55,005 nucleotides of DNA, taken from positions 1 to 55,005 of the forward strand of contig CALDFV010000303.1 in assembly GCA_937942145.1 (NCBI GenBank), given 5' to 3'. This document shows, one piece after another, positions 17,072-25,414 of this stretch. Within the stretch, counting starts at the first letter, position 1; each line of letters begins with the position of its first letter. The notes below the pieces were generated by a model. The model saw nothing but the letters and a program-made list of their open reading frames with translations, was not told where the DNA came from and did no database searches. A program made the position numbers and the translations under genes. Source of the stretch: an uncultured Opitutaceae bacterium. Its GTDB lineage: Bacteria > Verrucomicrobiota > Verrucomicrobiia > Opitutales > Opitutaceae.

Positions 17072-18244
17072 CTATATTTTGGTTTCGCCCGATTCCAATG
17101 AGAAAAGGGTACCACCCTGACTTCCAATAATCAGCCTTCCGTTGGCAAAGACTGGCGAGGCGATCAATGACGCCCCTAATTCGATTTTCCAAAGTTCGGT
17201 CCCATCCGCTTGACTGACGGCATAAAGCCAGCCGTCCGTGGAACCCACCACAACGGCATCGCTGAAAGCCAGAGGAGAGCTGTCCACCCTACCTGAGGTC
17301 TGATAGGTCCAAGCGGCGACTCCCGTCTCCCGATCGATCGCGTGAAGCCGCTTATCCCGCGATCCAATGAAAACGTGAGTATCGTTCACCGCGGGCGAGC
17401 TGAAAAAGGGAAATTGGCGATCCGAATAAGTCCAAAGTTGCCCTCGATCACCTGGATCAAATGCCAGCACCTCATTCGCGTAATTACCGCTGTATCCAAT
17501 TCCATCGTACACTGCCACCGAGCATGGGATGTAGGCGTTCGTTTCGTACTGCTCGATTGACTCTCCGTTTTCCAGATTTACGATATGTAGAAAAGCATCG
17601 CAGCCTCCAAAGATGATTCGCTTTTCGTCGAGCATCGCCGGAGAGCCGTTTATGATATTATCCGTTTGGTACGACCAAACATCGGTGCCGTCTGATGCCT
17701 TTAAACAACGTAGGACTCCATCGTTACCCGCAATTAGTACCCAAGGTTCTCCATCGATTGGACTCTGGGCTAAATTAGCTCCTGCCGCTACTTTGTCATC
17801 GAATTGACGTCGCCATCGCTCCGCTCCGGTCAGTCGATCCAAAGCGTAAAACTGACCATCATTGGCACCGAAAAAAACGAGCTCGGAAGTAATCGCAGGT
17901 TCAGACTCAACTACATCCCCTGTTTCAAACCGCCACGACTCTTCTCCCGTCTCCAGATTGACCGCGAAAAACACCCCGTCATCGCTCCCAAAGTACACCT
18001 CTGTTCCATAGACTCCCGCATCTCCAGAAATGGGTGCCGCTGCATCAAAACTCCAAGCAATACGCGGAGAAGTGATCACCTGGTCGGGAATTGAACCGCT
18101 CATGAATGAGCTTCCTCTTGGTAACGCCCAACTCATGGTTTGGAACCTATCGGCTTCCGTATGAGAGGCATTCTCTTCTCCCGAATCCTGCGATTTACAG
18201 GATACCAGAAACAATAAAAGAGTCAGGAGATACGCAGCCTTCAT
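17072..18244 (-). CDS. Beta-propeller lipoprotein-like PQQ-repeat protein
   Basis: This 390-residue protein has a short lipoprotein signal (LLTLLLFLVSCKS, lipobox Cys). It is followed by BamB-like blades such as F-A-V-N-L-E-T-G-E-E-S-W, Y-A-L-D-R-L-T-G-A-E-R-W, C-L-K-A-S-D-G-T-D-V-W and H-A-I-D-R-E-T-G-V-A-A-W. The ATG at 18244 overlaps the alcohol dehydrogenase stop (TGATG), so translation is coupled. The radical SAM gene starts ten bases after its stop. It is probably a lipid-anchored periplasmic propeller. The family resembles BamB, but no BAM genes are nearby and the other neighbours are metabolic. Confidence 0.85.
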   Translation of the reverse strand: MKAAYLLTLLLFLVSCKSQDSGEENASHTEADRFQTMSWALPRGSSFMSGSIPDQVITSPRIAWSFDAAAPISGDAGVYGTEVYFGSDDGVFFAVNLETGEESWRFETGDVVESEPAITSELVFFGANDGQFYALDRLTGAERWRRQFDDKVAAGANLAQSPIDGEPWVLIAGNDGVLRCLKASDGTDVWSYQTDNIINGSPAMLDEKRIIFGGCDAFLHIVNLENGESIEQYETNAYIPCSVAVYDGIGYSGNYANEVLAFDPGDRGQLWTYSDRQFPFFSSPAVNDTHVFIGSRDKRLHAIDRETGVAAWTYQTSGRVDSSPLAFSDAVVVGSTDGWLYAVSQADGTELWKIELGASLIASPVFANGRLIIGSQGGTLFSLESGETKI

Positions 18245-19398
18245 CACACACTCCCAACCACGTCACTGATCGCGTTCGAATAAATGGCTTCAAAATCCGG
18301 TAGACCCACAGGACGAGGATTAAAGCGGCCCGTCCATTGCTGCGACGCTCCCGTGGCCAGCCGTTTAACATCCGCCACACCTATTCCCATTTCTGAAAGA
18401 CTCTTCAAACCTGCAGTCTCCTTTAAAGTATCTAACCAGTCCGCCATATCGATTTTCTCCGCACCACTAGAGGGGATAAACGATTCATAGGATCGATAGA
18501 TTTCATCTACTTCAGGATCCAAACGGTTAAATCGAATGACATGGGGCAGCATGAGCGATACCGCATGCCCATGAGTCACGTCAAAGAATGCGGTCAGTGG
18601 GTTGGCGCAGGCATGAGCCGCTCCGAGCATACTGTTCTCGATCGCCAGCCCTGCCAAGGCAGCCCCAAGCAGCATATTGCTTCGATCTTCCGGAAGGGCT
18701 GTCCCGGTGATGACTGAGTGTATCGAACGGGCGAGCAATCGAAAGGCTTCCAACGAGTGAATATTGGAAATCGGATTTCGTGGAATGCAGACCGCCGTTT
18801 CCACAGCGTGAGCAAGCGCATCCAAACCGGTTAGGCTCGCGACGAGCTTAGGCTGGGATGCTGTCAGTTCTGGATCTAAAAGCGCGACTTGCGCCAAGGC
18901 TTTCGCATCCCCACAGGCCATCTTTACATGCGTCTCGTCATCGCTAACGAGAGCGTAAGACTGGCATTCGCTTCCAGTACCTGAAGTGGTTGGGACCGCA
19001 ATAAAAGGCAACATGGGACGGGTCGCTTTTCCGTATCCATGATAGTCCTTCATCTCACCCCCATTAGTCAGGAGAAAATTGCAGCCCTTGGCCGTATCCA
19101 TGCTGCTACCGCCTCCGAGACCAATCAGGAAATCAACTCCCGCTTCACGGGCAAAGTCTCTACAGTTCGAAATGCAATGGTTGGTTGGGTTTTCTTGAAC
19201 ACCATCAAAAACCAATGCCTCGCAATTCGCTTTCTCCAATATGGACAGCGTCCGATCGGCATGCCCGGCGGCCCGGATTCCCTCATCGGTAACAATTAAT
19301 GTCTTCGAGCCCCCGATTTCTTTGATGAATTCCGGCAGTTTCTCAAGCATTCCGGGACCGAATGCGATCCTCGGACTGGGTCTCGTTACGAAATCCAC
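18244..19398 (-). CDS. Iron-containing (type III) alcohol dehydrogenase
   Basis: This 384-residue protein has the NAD(P)-binding motif GGGSSMDTAKG (residues 95-105), the P-T-T-S-G-T-G-S-E segment, and a complete metal site by alignment with FucO: Asp193, His197, His262 and His276 (in GLDALAHAVE and the later H-A-C-A-N-P/F-D-V-T-H-G-H-A-V segments). It interconverts an alcohol and an aldehyde. It starts two bases after the acyl reductase stop and overlaps the propeller gene, so ligase, reductase and alcohol dehydrogenase form one transcriptional block. In that setting it would reduce the aldehyde made by the neighbour, or run the reverse reaction in catabolism. Confidence 0.9.
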   Translation of the reverse strand: MDFVTRPSPRIAFGPGMLEKLPEFIKEIGGSKTLIVTDEGIRAAGHADRTLSILEKANCEALVFDGVQENPTNHCISNCRDFAREAGVDFLIGLGGGSSMDTAKGCNFLLTNGGEMKDYHGYGKATRPMLPFIAVPTTSGTGSECQSYALVSDDETHVKMACGDAKALAQVALLDPELTASQPKLVASLTGLDALAHAVETAVCIPRNPISNIHSLEAFRLLARSIHSVITGTALPEDRSNMLLGAALAGLAIENSMLGAAHACANPLTAFFDVTHGHAVSLMLPHVIRFNRLDPEVDEIYRSYESFIPSSGAEKIDMADWLDTLKETAGLKSLSEMGIGVADVKRLATGASQQWTGRFNPRPVGLPDFEAIYSNAISDVVGSV

Positions 19399-19400
19399 GG

Positions 19401-20852
19401 TTAAGCAATCTTTAAGGCTTTTGACTGGATAGCCCGTCGGCGATACAAGAATTCAAACAAATTTCCTTCATGCGGCTGCTCCCATTGTACCCAGTTAGTC
19501 GGCACAGATCCCAAATTCAGTCGATCAATGTCAGAACTAGCCATGAGATCCCTCATCCAATCCTCGTCTTCCGTCACCGCAGATACGACCAAGGTTGAAC
19601 CGATCGCATCAAGCATTTCCGACTGAGGTCGCTCTACGACGCTAACAAACGGGAACATGTATTCCGTATTCGCAAGAGGGTGATCGGGATCAGAGCACGC
19701 AATCAGCGTTGGACAAAGGAAAGTTTGCCCGTGCTTTTCGACCAATCGAGGGCCATTGCGGTACTTCGCTGTCAGATCCACAGCTCCAGGCGTCTTCAAG
19801 GCATCGTCAATAGCCTCATCCATTGCTTTGGCAAAATCTGCGTTGGCAAATCCGCAAAGCAAAGCATCTTTATCGTCCCTCGATTTTGGCTCAACTTCAG
19901 CAAGCTTTTTTGCCATTGCATTGGAAATCTCTTCAATATGGGAAGGAACCATGACCGAGGAAGCATTGATGCAGCTACGTCCTCCATTAGCGGATACAGA
20001 CTCAACCATTACATCCAGGTGCTTTTCCCATTCGTTCGCCATGTCCTCGCCTATCAGAACCTTGCTTCTGCCAGAACCGTGAACCTGTATATTACTGTAC
20101 TTGGCATACTTTTTAACCGTTGCGTCGCTTCCAAAAACAATGCCTCGTCCACAAGAAAGAAGTATGGCATCCCCTCCTTCATGTGTCGTAGGATAAAAGC
20201 CGAAGGCCTCTTTCGGAAAACCTGCTTGAATCATGGCTTGGATGATCCGGTAAGGAGTCAGGGGATCTTCACGTCCTGGCTTTAAAAATACAGGCGTTTT
20301 CATCACAAGAGCCGGCAGCCACAACGAATTCACGCCCGGGGAATTGCTCGGCAATGTAACTCCAAGGCTATCCGCCATTGGATAGAAGTTCATATCGATA
20401 TCACCAAGTCGAGCACATCCATTGTCAAAAAGTTCGGGTGGCAAGCCACGAGTCAAGCCCGCCAATACCGCACGGATATTTTGCAGGGCGGCGGCCACCT
20501 TAAACATGTTCGATCGGCAAAGCGAGTGAGGTAATCCAGTTAATTCCGAGAGCGCGTTTACATAGTCGGCAACCCCCTGAGTCTCACCATCTATTCCAAA
20601 GGGAAGCTCTCCGTCCAAGTAGATGTCAGCCGCCTTTTCAGCATAGCTCAGTAACGTATCAGCTGGAATGGCCCTTAAGGCATCCCGACCTTTTTCAATC
20701 AAAAGCTTGTCGCGGCGTATGATCCCGGCGTTTGCTACGCTGACTTCCAGTCGGGCGCCGGACTTCAAAACCTTGCCCAGATCATTTGTGTCTAAGCTCT
20801 TGTAGACTTCGCCAAACCTAAGAACCGGTAAATGTGATATTTTCTCTTCCAT
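19401..20852 (-). CDS. Aldehyde dehydrogenase-superfamily acyl reductase (LuxC-like)
   Basis: This protein has 483 residues from ATG 20852, chosen because AGGAG lies nine bases upstream; a longer frame to 20885 lacks this. The ALDH fold is recognisable by the cofactor-side segment P-S-N-S-P-G-V-N-S-L-W-L-P (169-180), VFLKPGREDPLTPY and the nucleophile motif NGGRSC with Cys294. The N-terminal half is unlike ordinary ALDHs and resembles acyl-CoA reductases of the LuxC type. It would link an activated acyl group to its aldehyde. Its partners are the LuxE/PaaK-like ligase upstream and the iron alcohol dehydrogenase two bases downstream. Confidence 0.8.
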   Translation of the reverse strand: MEEKISHLPVLRFGEVYKSLDTNDLGKVLKSGARLEVSVANAGIIRRDKLLIEKGRDALRAIPADTLLSYAEKAADIYLDGELPFGIDGETQGVADYVNALSELTGLPHSLCRSNMFKVAAALQNIRAVLAGLTRGLPPELFDNGCARLGDIDMNFYPMADSLGVTLPSNSPGVNSLWLPALVMKTPVFLKPGREDPLTPYRIIQAMIQAGFPKEAFGFYPTTHEGGDAILLSCGRGIVFGSDATVKKYAKYSNIQVHGSGRSKVLIGEDMANEWEKHLDVMVESVSANGGRSCINASSVMVPSHIEEISNAMAKKLAEVEPKSRDDKDALLCGFANADFAKAMDEAIDDALKTPGAVDLTAKYRNGPRLVEKHGQTFLCPTLIACSDPDHPLANTEYMFPFVSVVERPQSEMLDAIGSTLVVSAVTEDEDWMRDLMASSDIDRLNLGSVPTNWVQWEQPHEGNLFEFLYRRRAIQSKALKIA

Positions 20853-20940
20853 CAAATTTTGCTCCTGTTGTAAATGCGCTCTCACTTGCGATACCTCTCA
20901 AGAGAATCACAGAAGACCGGCATTACAGTTTACTTAACGA

Positions 20941-22026
20941 TTAATAGACGCCTTCGATTACCTTTTTCTTTGTCGATTCGAACGGACGTACGTCCCCGAC
21001 ACCATCCCAGGGGAACAGGTCGCATGGCCGTCGTCGAATAGCTTCGTCGCGCTCTAGAAATCTTGGCATGAAAAACTCCTTGGTCATGGTGGTCAGTTCC
21101 ACTCGACCGTAGGAATCGTATTCCACGCCTTTCGTCGAATCTTTGGGATCCACAATCCTCAATACAGCCCTTGGTTGCGGCGCATAATAGGTGAGACTGT
21201 AGTTATCTTCCGCAGACAGCGGCCGACTTATCGCCAGACCCATCAATGTGTTTCCATAGGTAGGAGCAAAATTCACTTTTCCCTCCAAAACTTCCTCCGT
21301 AAGGAACCTGACGTATTGAGGGGTCATAGTGGTGCCTCCAACGAAGACCCCTTTAATGCCCGCTTGAGGGATTGAGATCCGCTCAGCCAGAGCTTCCAGA
21401 ATTGTAGGAGTCGTAAACATACAACCGATATTACGTCCTTTTAAAATCGTGATTGCCTGCTCGACAACATGCTCCTTGTACTTACGAGCCATGTCATACT
21501 CGCCATCGCGAATCAGTCGTTTTACCCAGCGAGGATCCAGATCAATAAAATAACACGCGCCACCGCGAACGTTTGCCAAATGCTCAATCGCCAGTCGCAG
21601 TCGACGGGGTCCAGTCGGTCCAACCATTAACCAGTTCGCGCCCTTCGGAAAGAAATCGTCAGAGTAGAAATCACTAAATTCGGAGTAATCTACTTTGTAG
21701 TCTTCCCATCCAATCCGTTGCTTTGGCATCCCAGTGGTTCCACCAGTCTCGAATACGTTGTAAGGCTTATCCTTAAAGGCCGCTGGGATAAACTGAGCCG
21801 GATCGGTATCCCGAAGTACTTCGTCATCAAAATTCTCGAAACGCATCATGTCCTCAAACCCGGACACTTCGGTGAGCGGGTTCCAATCCGCTTCTTTCGC
21901 CCAGTCGAGCCAGTAAGGACAACCCGTTTCCGGCGAAAAATGCCACTGAACCATATCCTGAGTATACTGGTCCAACTTTTCTTTAGCGGCGTCCACCGCG
22001 TTAGTGATATCTTTTGTTTGAGTCAT
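20941..22026 (-). CDS. LuxE/PaaK-like acyl-activating (acyl-protein synthetase) enzyme
   Basis: This 361-residue adenylate-forming protein has the P-loop ETGGTTGMPK (residues 93-102), a G-P-T-G-P-R-R-L segment, a F-V-G-G-T-T-M-T-P loop and a terminal E-R-D-E-A-I-R-R segment. The length matches LuxE (about 370) rather than PaaK, because the full C-terminal PaaK domain is missing. LuxE-type enzymes activate a carboxylic acid with ATP and hand it to a reductase. Here the next gene is the LuxC-like reductase, so the pair could form a carboxylic-acid reductase. There is no luxAB, so light emission is not implied. Confidence 0.8.
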   Translation of the reverse strand: MTQTKDITNAVDAAKEKLDQYTQDMVQWHFSPETGCPYWLDWAKEADWNPLTEVSGFEDMMRFENFDDEVLRDTDPAQFIPAAFKDKPYNVFETGGTTGMPKQRIGWEDYKVDYSEFSDFYSDDFFPKGANWLMVGPTGPRRLRLAIEHLANVRGGACYFIDLDPRWVKRLIRDGEYDMARKYKEHVVEQAITILKGRNIGCMFTTPTILEALAERISIPQAGIKGVFVGGTTMTPQYVRFLTEEVLEGKVNFAPTYGNTLMGLAISRPLSAEDNYSLTYYAPQPRAVLRIVDPKDSTKGVEYDSYGRVELTTMTKEFFMPRFLERDEAIRRRPCDLFPWDGVGDVRPFESTKKKVIEGVY

Positions 22027-22123
22027 TTCGAAGGAGAGTTTTGCCCCGATTGTCGCTCCCTACTATAAAAAATAGAAAGCGAAGAACCTTTGAGCTGAGT
22101 TTCTTGAGAGTGTTAGTAGATAG

Positions 22124-23638
22124 CTAGGCCTTCTTTTTAAAGAACTTGTCCAACGTATCTTGGGACGGAGCTTGCGTGAAAAGGGAAACCACCACCATGC
22201 AGATCGCGCAGGTAACGAAAATCACGGCAACTGGCATCACGCCACCCACTAAGTACGAACCATTGGCCCCATAGTCAGACTCTCTGAAGAGAAGAAACCA
22301 TGATAGAGCGCTTCCAATAACAGCTGCATAGGCTCCCGCCTTGGTTGCTTTTCTCCAGTAGATTGCTGCGAAAACGAGCGGAAACAAACCTGCGAAACCG
22401 CTAAAGCACCATATCCCAAGAGAGAACACCGATCTCGGTTCTGCCAACGTAAACAGGTACGTTACGAAAACGATGGTGCATATAAATCCTCGGGCCAGCA
22501 GCACCTTTTGTTTTTCAGAAAATCGGTCGATTCCGAAAAAGTGGACTACAATATCCTTGGTAAACATCGTCCCAACCGCCACAAACTGAGAATCTAGAGA
22601 AGACATTATGGCGGCCATGATACCAGCGGTTACAAGTCCGCCTATAATCGGAGTCGCTAATTTCCCAACCATCATTCCGAGTACTGCATTTGGGCTAGTT
22701 CCCTCAGGGATGACTGGTGTCACTCCGTCTGGCATTACGGCACCCGTTGCCCAAAGCCCGATTAGGATACAAGGTATCCACGTTATCATGATTGCGATGG
22801 GATGTGCGACTAGAGTCAGTCGGAAGGATTTCGCAGACTTCGCGGTCAGGCAGTTTTGGAACAAGTGAGGAAACATTCCCACCGATAGCGGGATGAAACA
22901 ATAGGAAAGAAACTGCATCTCTGTCAGGTTTCCTGCACGGACCGCCTTGCCCGGATCCGCCATCGCTGACGCCGCCTGCATCCCTCCCAGCTTTGAGGAA
23001 ATGGTGACAAACGCTATGAATCCCATTACGATGAATACACAGGTTTGAAAGGTATTCGCCCAAGCGGCGCTTCTTACACCACCGGCAAAAATGTAGTAGA
23101 GAACCACGCAGGAAATGACGAGCATCGTCAACCACGGCGGGACCGCCCCTCCGGTACTCGTAAAAATCTCGGGGAACGCTCCTCGCGTTACGCCTTGCAT
23201 GACGCTTCCTGCACCCATCAAACCGACCAGCAGATAAGGAATAATGAGTCCGACAAGTATCGGGAACAAGAGGTATCCCAGCTTGCTGCTTTCAAATCGG
23301 GCCCGAAAGAACTCAATCTGAGTATGAAAACCATTGCGTTTTCCCAGAGCCCACAGTGGCAATCCGACGAGGAAAAAGCAGGCGGAATGAATGAGGGCAG
23401 AGGAAGAGGCTACTTTCCCATACGTCGCAATTCCTACCCTGTAGGATTCTCCGGTGCTACCCACCATAGCGAAGGCGGTCATCGTTGTGCCAAAAATCGA
23501 CATAAAGAGGACGAGAGGGCCAATCGAGCGACTCGCCACAAAATAGTCGTTTGAATTTCCTCTGAAAAGCCGGCTACTGAAATAGCCAAGAACTAGAAGA
23601 AGTATGAGATAAATAACTACAATTAATGTCTGGGTCAT
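22124..23638 (-). CDS. Sodium/solute symporter (SSS family)
   Basis: This 504-residue inner-membrane protein has about thirteen hydrophobic helices. The N-terminus shows the SSS features Y-F-S-S-R-L-F-R-G-N-S-N-D-Y-F-V-A-S-R-S-I and G-P-L-V-L-F-M-S-I-F-G-T-T-M-T-A-F, and the sodium-site region I-M-A-A-I-M-S-S-L-D-S-Q-F is intact. SSS carriers import sugars, organic acids, amino acids, choline or pantothenate with Na+. Its start overlaps the small membrane protein stop (ATGA). The position ahead of the acid-activating ligase suggests that it brings in a carboxylate or its precursor. The substrate is not determinable from sequence. Confidence 0.92.
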   Translation of the reverse strand: MTQTLIVVIYLILLLVLGYFSSRLFRGNSNDYFVASRSIGPLVLFMSIFGTTMTAFAMVGSTGESYRVGIATYGKVASSSALIHSACFFLVGLPLWALGKRNGFHTQIEFFRARFESSKLGYLLFPILVGLIIPYLLVGLMGAGSVMQGVTRGAFPEIFTSTGGAVPPWLTMLVISCVVLYYIFAGGVRSAAWANTFQTCVFIVMGFIAFVTISSKLGGMQAASAMADPGKAVRAGNLTEMQFLSYCFIPLSVGMFPHLFQNCLTAKSAKSFRLTLVAHPIAIMITWIPCILIGLWATGAVMPDGVTPVIPEGTSPNAVLGMMVGKLATPIIGGLVTAGIMAAIMSSLDSQFVAVGTMFTKDIVVHFFGIDRFSEKQKVLLARGFICTIVFVTYLFTLAEPRSVFSLGIWCFSGFAGLFPLVFAAIYWRKATKAGAYAAVIGSALSWFLLFRESDYGANGSYLVGGVMPVAVIFVTCAICMVVVSLFTQAPSQDTLDKFFKKKA

Positions 23639-23856
23639 TGCTCATTCCCTTCATTTTCCTCTTCCACCAAATACTTTGGCCAAGCAAACCTTACAATAAC
23701 CAGCCAAGCAATTGCAGCCACTGCGGTGAATGCCATATGGTAAGCCAGGCCGATGGGTAAGATACCCAGAACCAATGTAGCATCATCCCGGAACCAGAAG
23801 TCCTGGTGAAGCACGAACAAAACCAGCATGAAAGTGATGACGACTCCTTTACTCAT
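23635..23856 (-). CDS. Small DUF3311-like membrane protein, symporter partner
   Basis: This 73-residue protein has two hydrophobic helices and an acidic tail (EEENEGNEQ). Small proteins of this size and topology (DUF3311-like) are commonly encoded just upstream of SSS symporters. Here it overlaps both neighbours by four bases: ATGA with the propeller gene stop at 23853-23856 and ATGA with the symporter start at 23635-23638. The three genes are therefore translationally coupled. The function is not established; an accessory subunit of the carrier is likely. Confidence 0.75.
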   Translation of the reverse strand: MSKGVVITFMLVLFVLHQDFWFRDDATLVLGILPIGLAYHMAFTAVAAIAWLVIVRFAWPKYLVEEENEGNEQ

Positions 23857-25409
23857 TTTCCGCCCTTCTTCAATGCGTACAAGTGAGTTTGGGTCGCGAT
23901 ATAGAGAACATCTTTAGCCACCACTGGGCTACTGTAGATCGGAGTGAAAAACTCAACGGTAGCGAGCTCCTTCTTTTCCTTTGTCGCAGCGAGCACAACC
24001 AATTGGCCGTCCTCGTTTGGCAAATACACTTTACCATCTGCTACCAGTGTAGATCCCCAAATGCGGCTGTCAGTAGCGTGCACCCAATTTACTTTTCCCG
24101 TATCCACATCCAAACAATGGATATCTCCATCGTATTCCGCTACAAAAATCATGCCATTGTAGATACTGGGGGTAGAGACTGTTCTGCCAATGTCCTTATA
24201 GGTCCAAATGGCTTTTCCGGTGATATCGCCTTTCATGGACGCATCAATGGCGCTAAGCATTCCCACGCCATCACCGTGCTCGGGGTCCTGTCCAATCAAA
24301 GCGAATGCCTTATCGTCATGGACAACGACCGTACTGATAATTTCACTAGGGCCCGGATAGGTGGCGTACTTGATCGGTTTGCCCTCCTTCATTCGGTACT
24401 CAGGCGGATTGGCATCATAACGGAAAACTTCATTTAGAATCTCATATCCTTCGGATCCCACAACCGGCTTCGGTTCAAATCCGTAACAAATTCCATCACC
24501 CCCACCCCATATAATGAGGGGAGTCCCGTTGATATCTCCGTAAGCAGGTGAGCTCCAGCTCGCATGAAGCACTCGCTCAGAAACTTGAGAAGCCTCTTCA
24601 CCCACCAGTCCACCAGTCGTCTTGTTGAGAGCCACCAAAGCGGGTGAGAAAGGAGCAGGAATATTGTTGTGGGACCAGTCCACCCCATTGGAAGTGGACA
24701 CATACAGTAAATCGCCAACGACAAGCGGAGAACAACTGCTCACATTGTGAGGGAACACACCCAGCTCTTCTCGCATATCATAAATCCACAAAATATCCGC
24801 ATGTCCATTCGTCAATTCCACCGGGTTGCCGTCCGCAGACATGTAGTTTGCCTCGTCCTGAAAAGGACCGTCGTTTCCGTTGGCCAAACCATTGAGATCA
24901 AGGCAGACCGCCTCGCCTCGGTTGGTAACGACATAAACTTTGTCTCCTTCGACAGCAGGAGACGAACAGAGACCCACATATTCCCAGTCACTCACTTTGC
25001 CGGCTCCAAGCTTTGGGATCAAAAGCTGCCATTCGAATTCCCCAGTATCTTCGTTAAACGCCATCAGCACGCCTCGGTCACCCAACTGTTTAGGATCGCG
25101 GGGGGATTCATTATTCGTACCCGCAAATACCTTTCCACCAGCTACCGTCACGTTTCCGTATGCTTGTGATCCGAGCTTTGCCACCCAAAGCACATTTTCC
25201 GTAGTGGAAAGATCAATATCGTCGGTACCTGAAACGTAATCTCCGGGCTCGACATTTACCGGTAGGTTCTTTGCTTCGCCAATCATGTTGCGATCTGGGG
25301 TCCTACCCCACATTGGCCAATCAGAACCTTTGCTTTTATGGTGGTCGGCGAACGATGCGAATCCTATTGCGAGTGCGGCTAAACCTATACTTATTTTATA
25401 AATACTCAT
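23853..25409 (-). CDS. Exported PQQ-like beta-propeller protein coupled to the symporter
   Basis: This 518-residue protein has a signal peptide ending near FASFADHH, then DWPMWGRTPDRNM, a close variant of the motif that opens many PQQ-like propellers. Blade signatures such as M-A-F-N-E-D-T-G-E-F-E-W, I-H-C-L-D-V-D-T-G-K-V-N-W and V-L-A-A-T-K-E-K-K-E are spread through the chain. It is longer than a bare propeller because of loops rich in Asp and Asn. It is coupled by ATGA overlap to the DUF3311-like/SSS pair, which suggests that it handles the symporter's solute in the periplasm, as a binding protein or oxidoreductase. That link is an inference. Confidence 0.87.
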   Translation of the reverse strand: MSIYKISIGLAALAIGFASFADHHKSKGSDWPMWGRTPDRNMIGEAKNLPVNVEPGDYVSGTDDIDLSTTENVLWVAKLGSQAYGNVTVAGGKVFAGTNNESPRDPKQLGDRGVLMAFNEDTGEFEWQLLIPKLGAGKVSDWEYVGLCSSPAVEGDKVYVVTNRGEAVCLDLNGLANGNDGPFQDEANYMSADGNPVELTNGHADILWIYDMREELGVFPHNVSSCSPLVVGDLLYVSTSNGVDWSHNNIPAPFSPALVALNKTTGGLVGEEASQVSERVLHASWSSPAYGDINGTPLIIWGGGDGICYGFEPKPVVGSEGYEILNEVFRYDANPPEYRMKEGKPIKYATYPGPSEIISTVVVHDDKAFALIGQDPEHGDGVGMLSAIDASMKGDITGKAIWTYKDIGRTVSTPSIYNGMIFVAEYDGDIHCLDVDTGKVNWVHATDSRIWGSTLVADGKVYLPNEDGQLVVLAATKEKKELATVEFFTPIYSSPVVAKDVLYIATQTHLYALKKGGK

Positions 25410-25414
25410 GCTGC

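Noticed and set aside
18244-22026. Bioluminescence (lux) genes
   Set aside because: LuxE- and LuxC-like enzymes are present, but there is no luciferase gene; the resemblance is to the acid-reduction half only.
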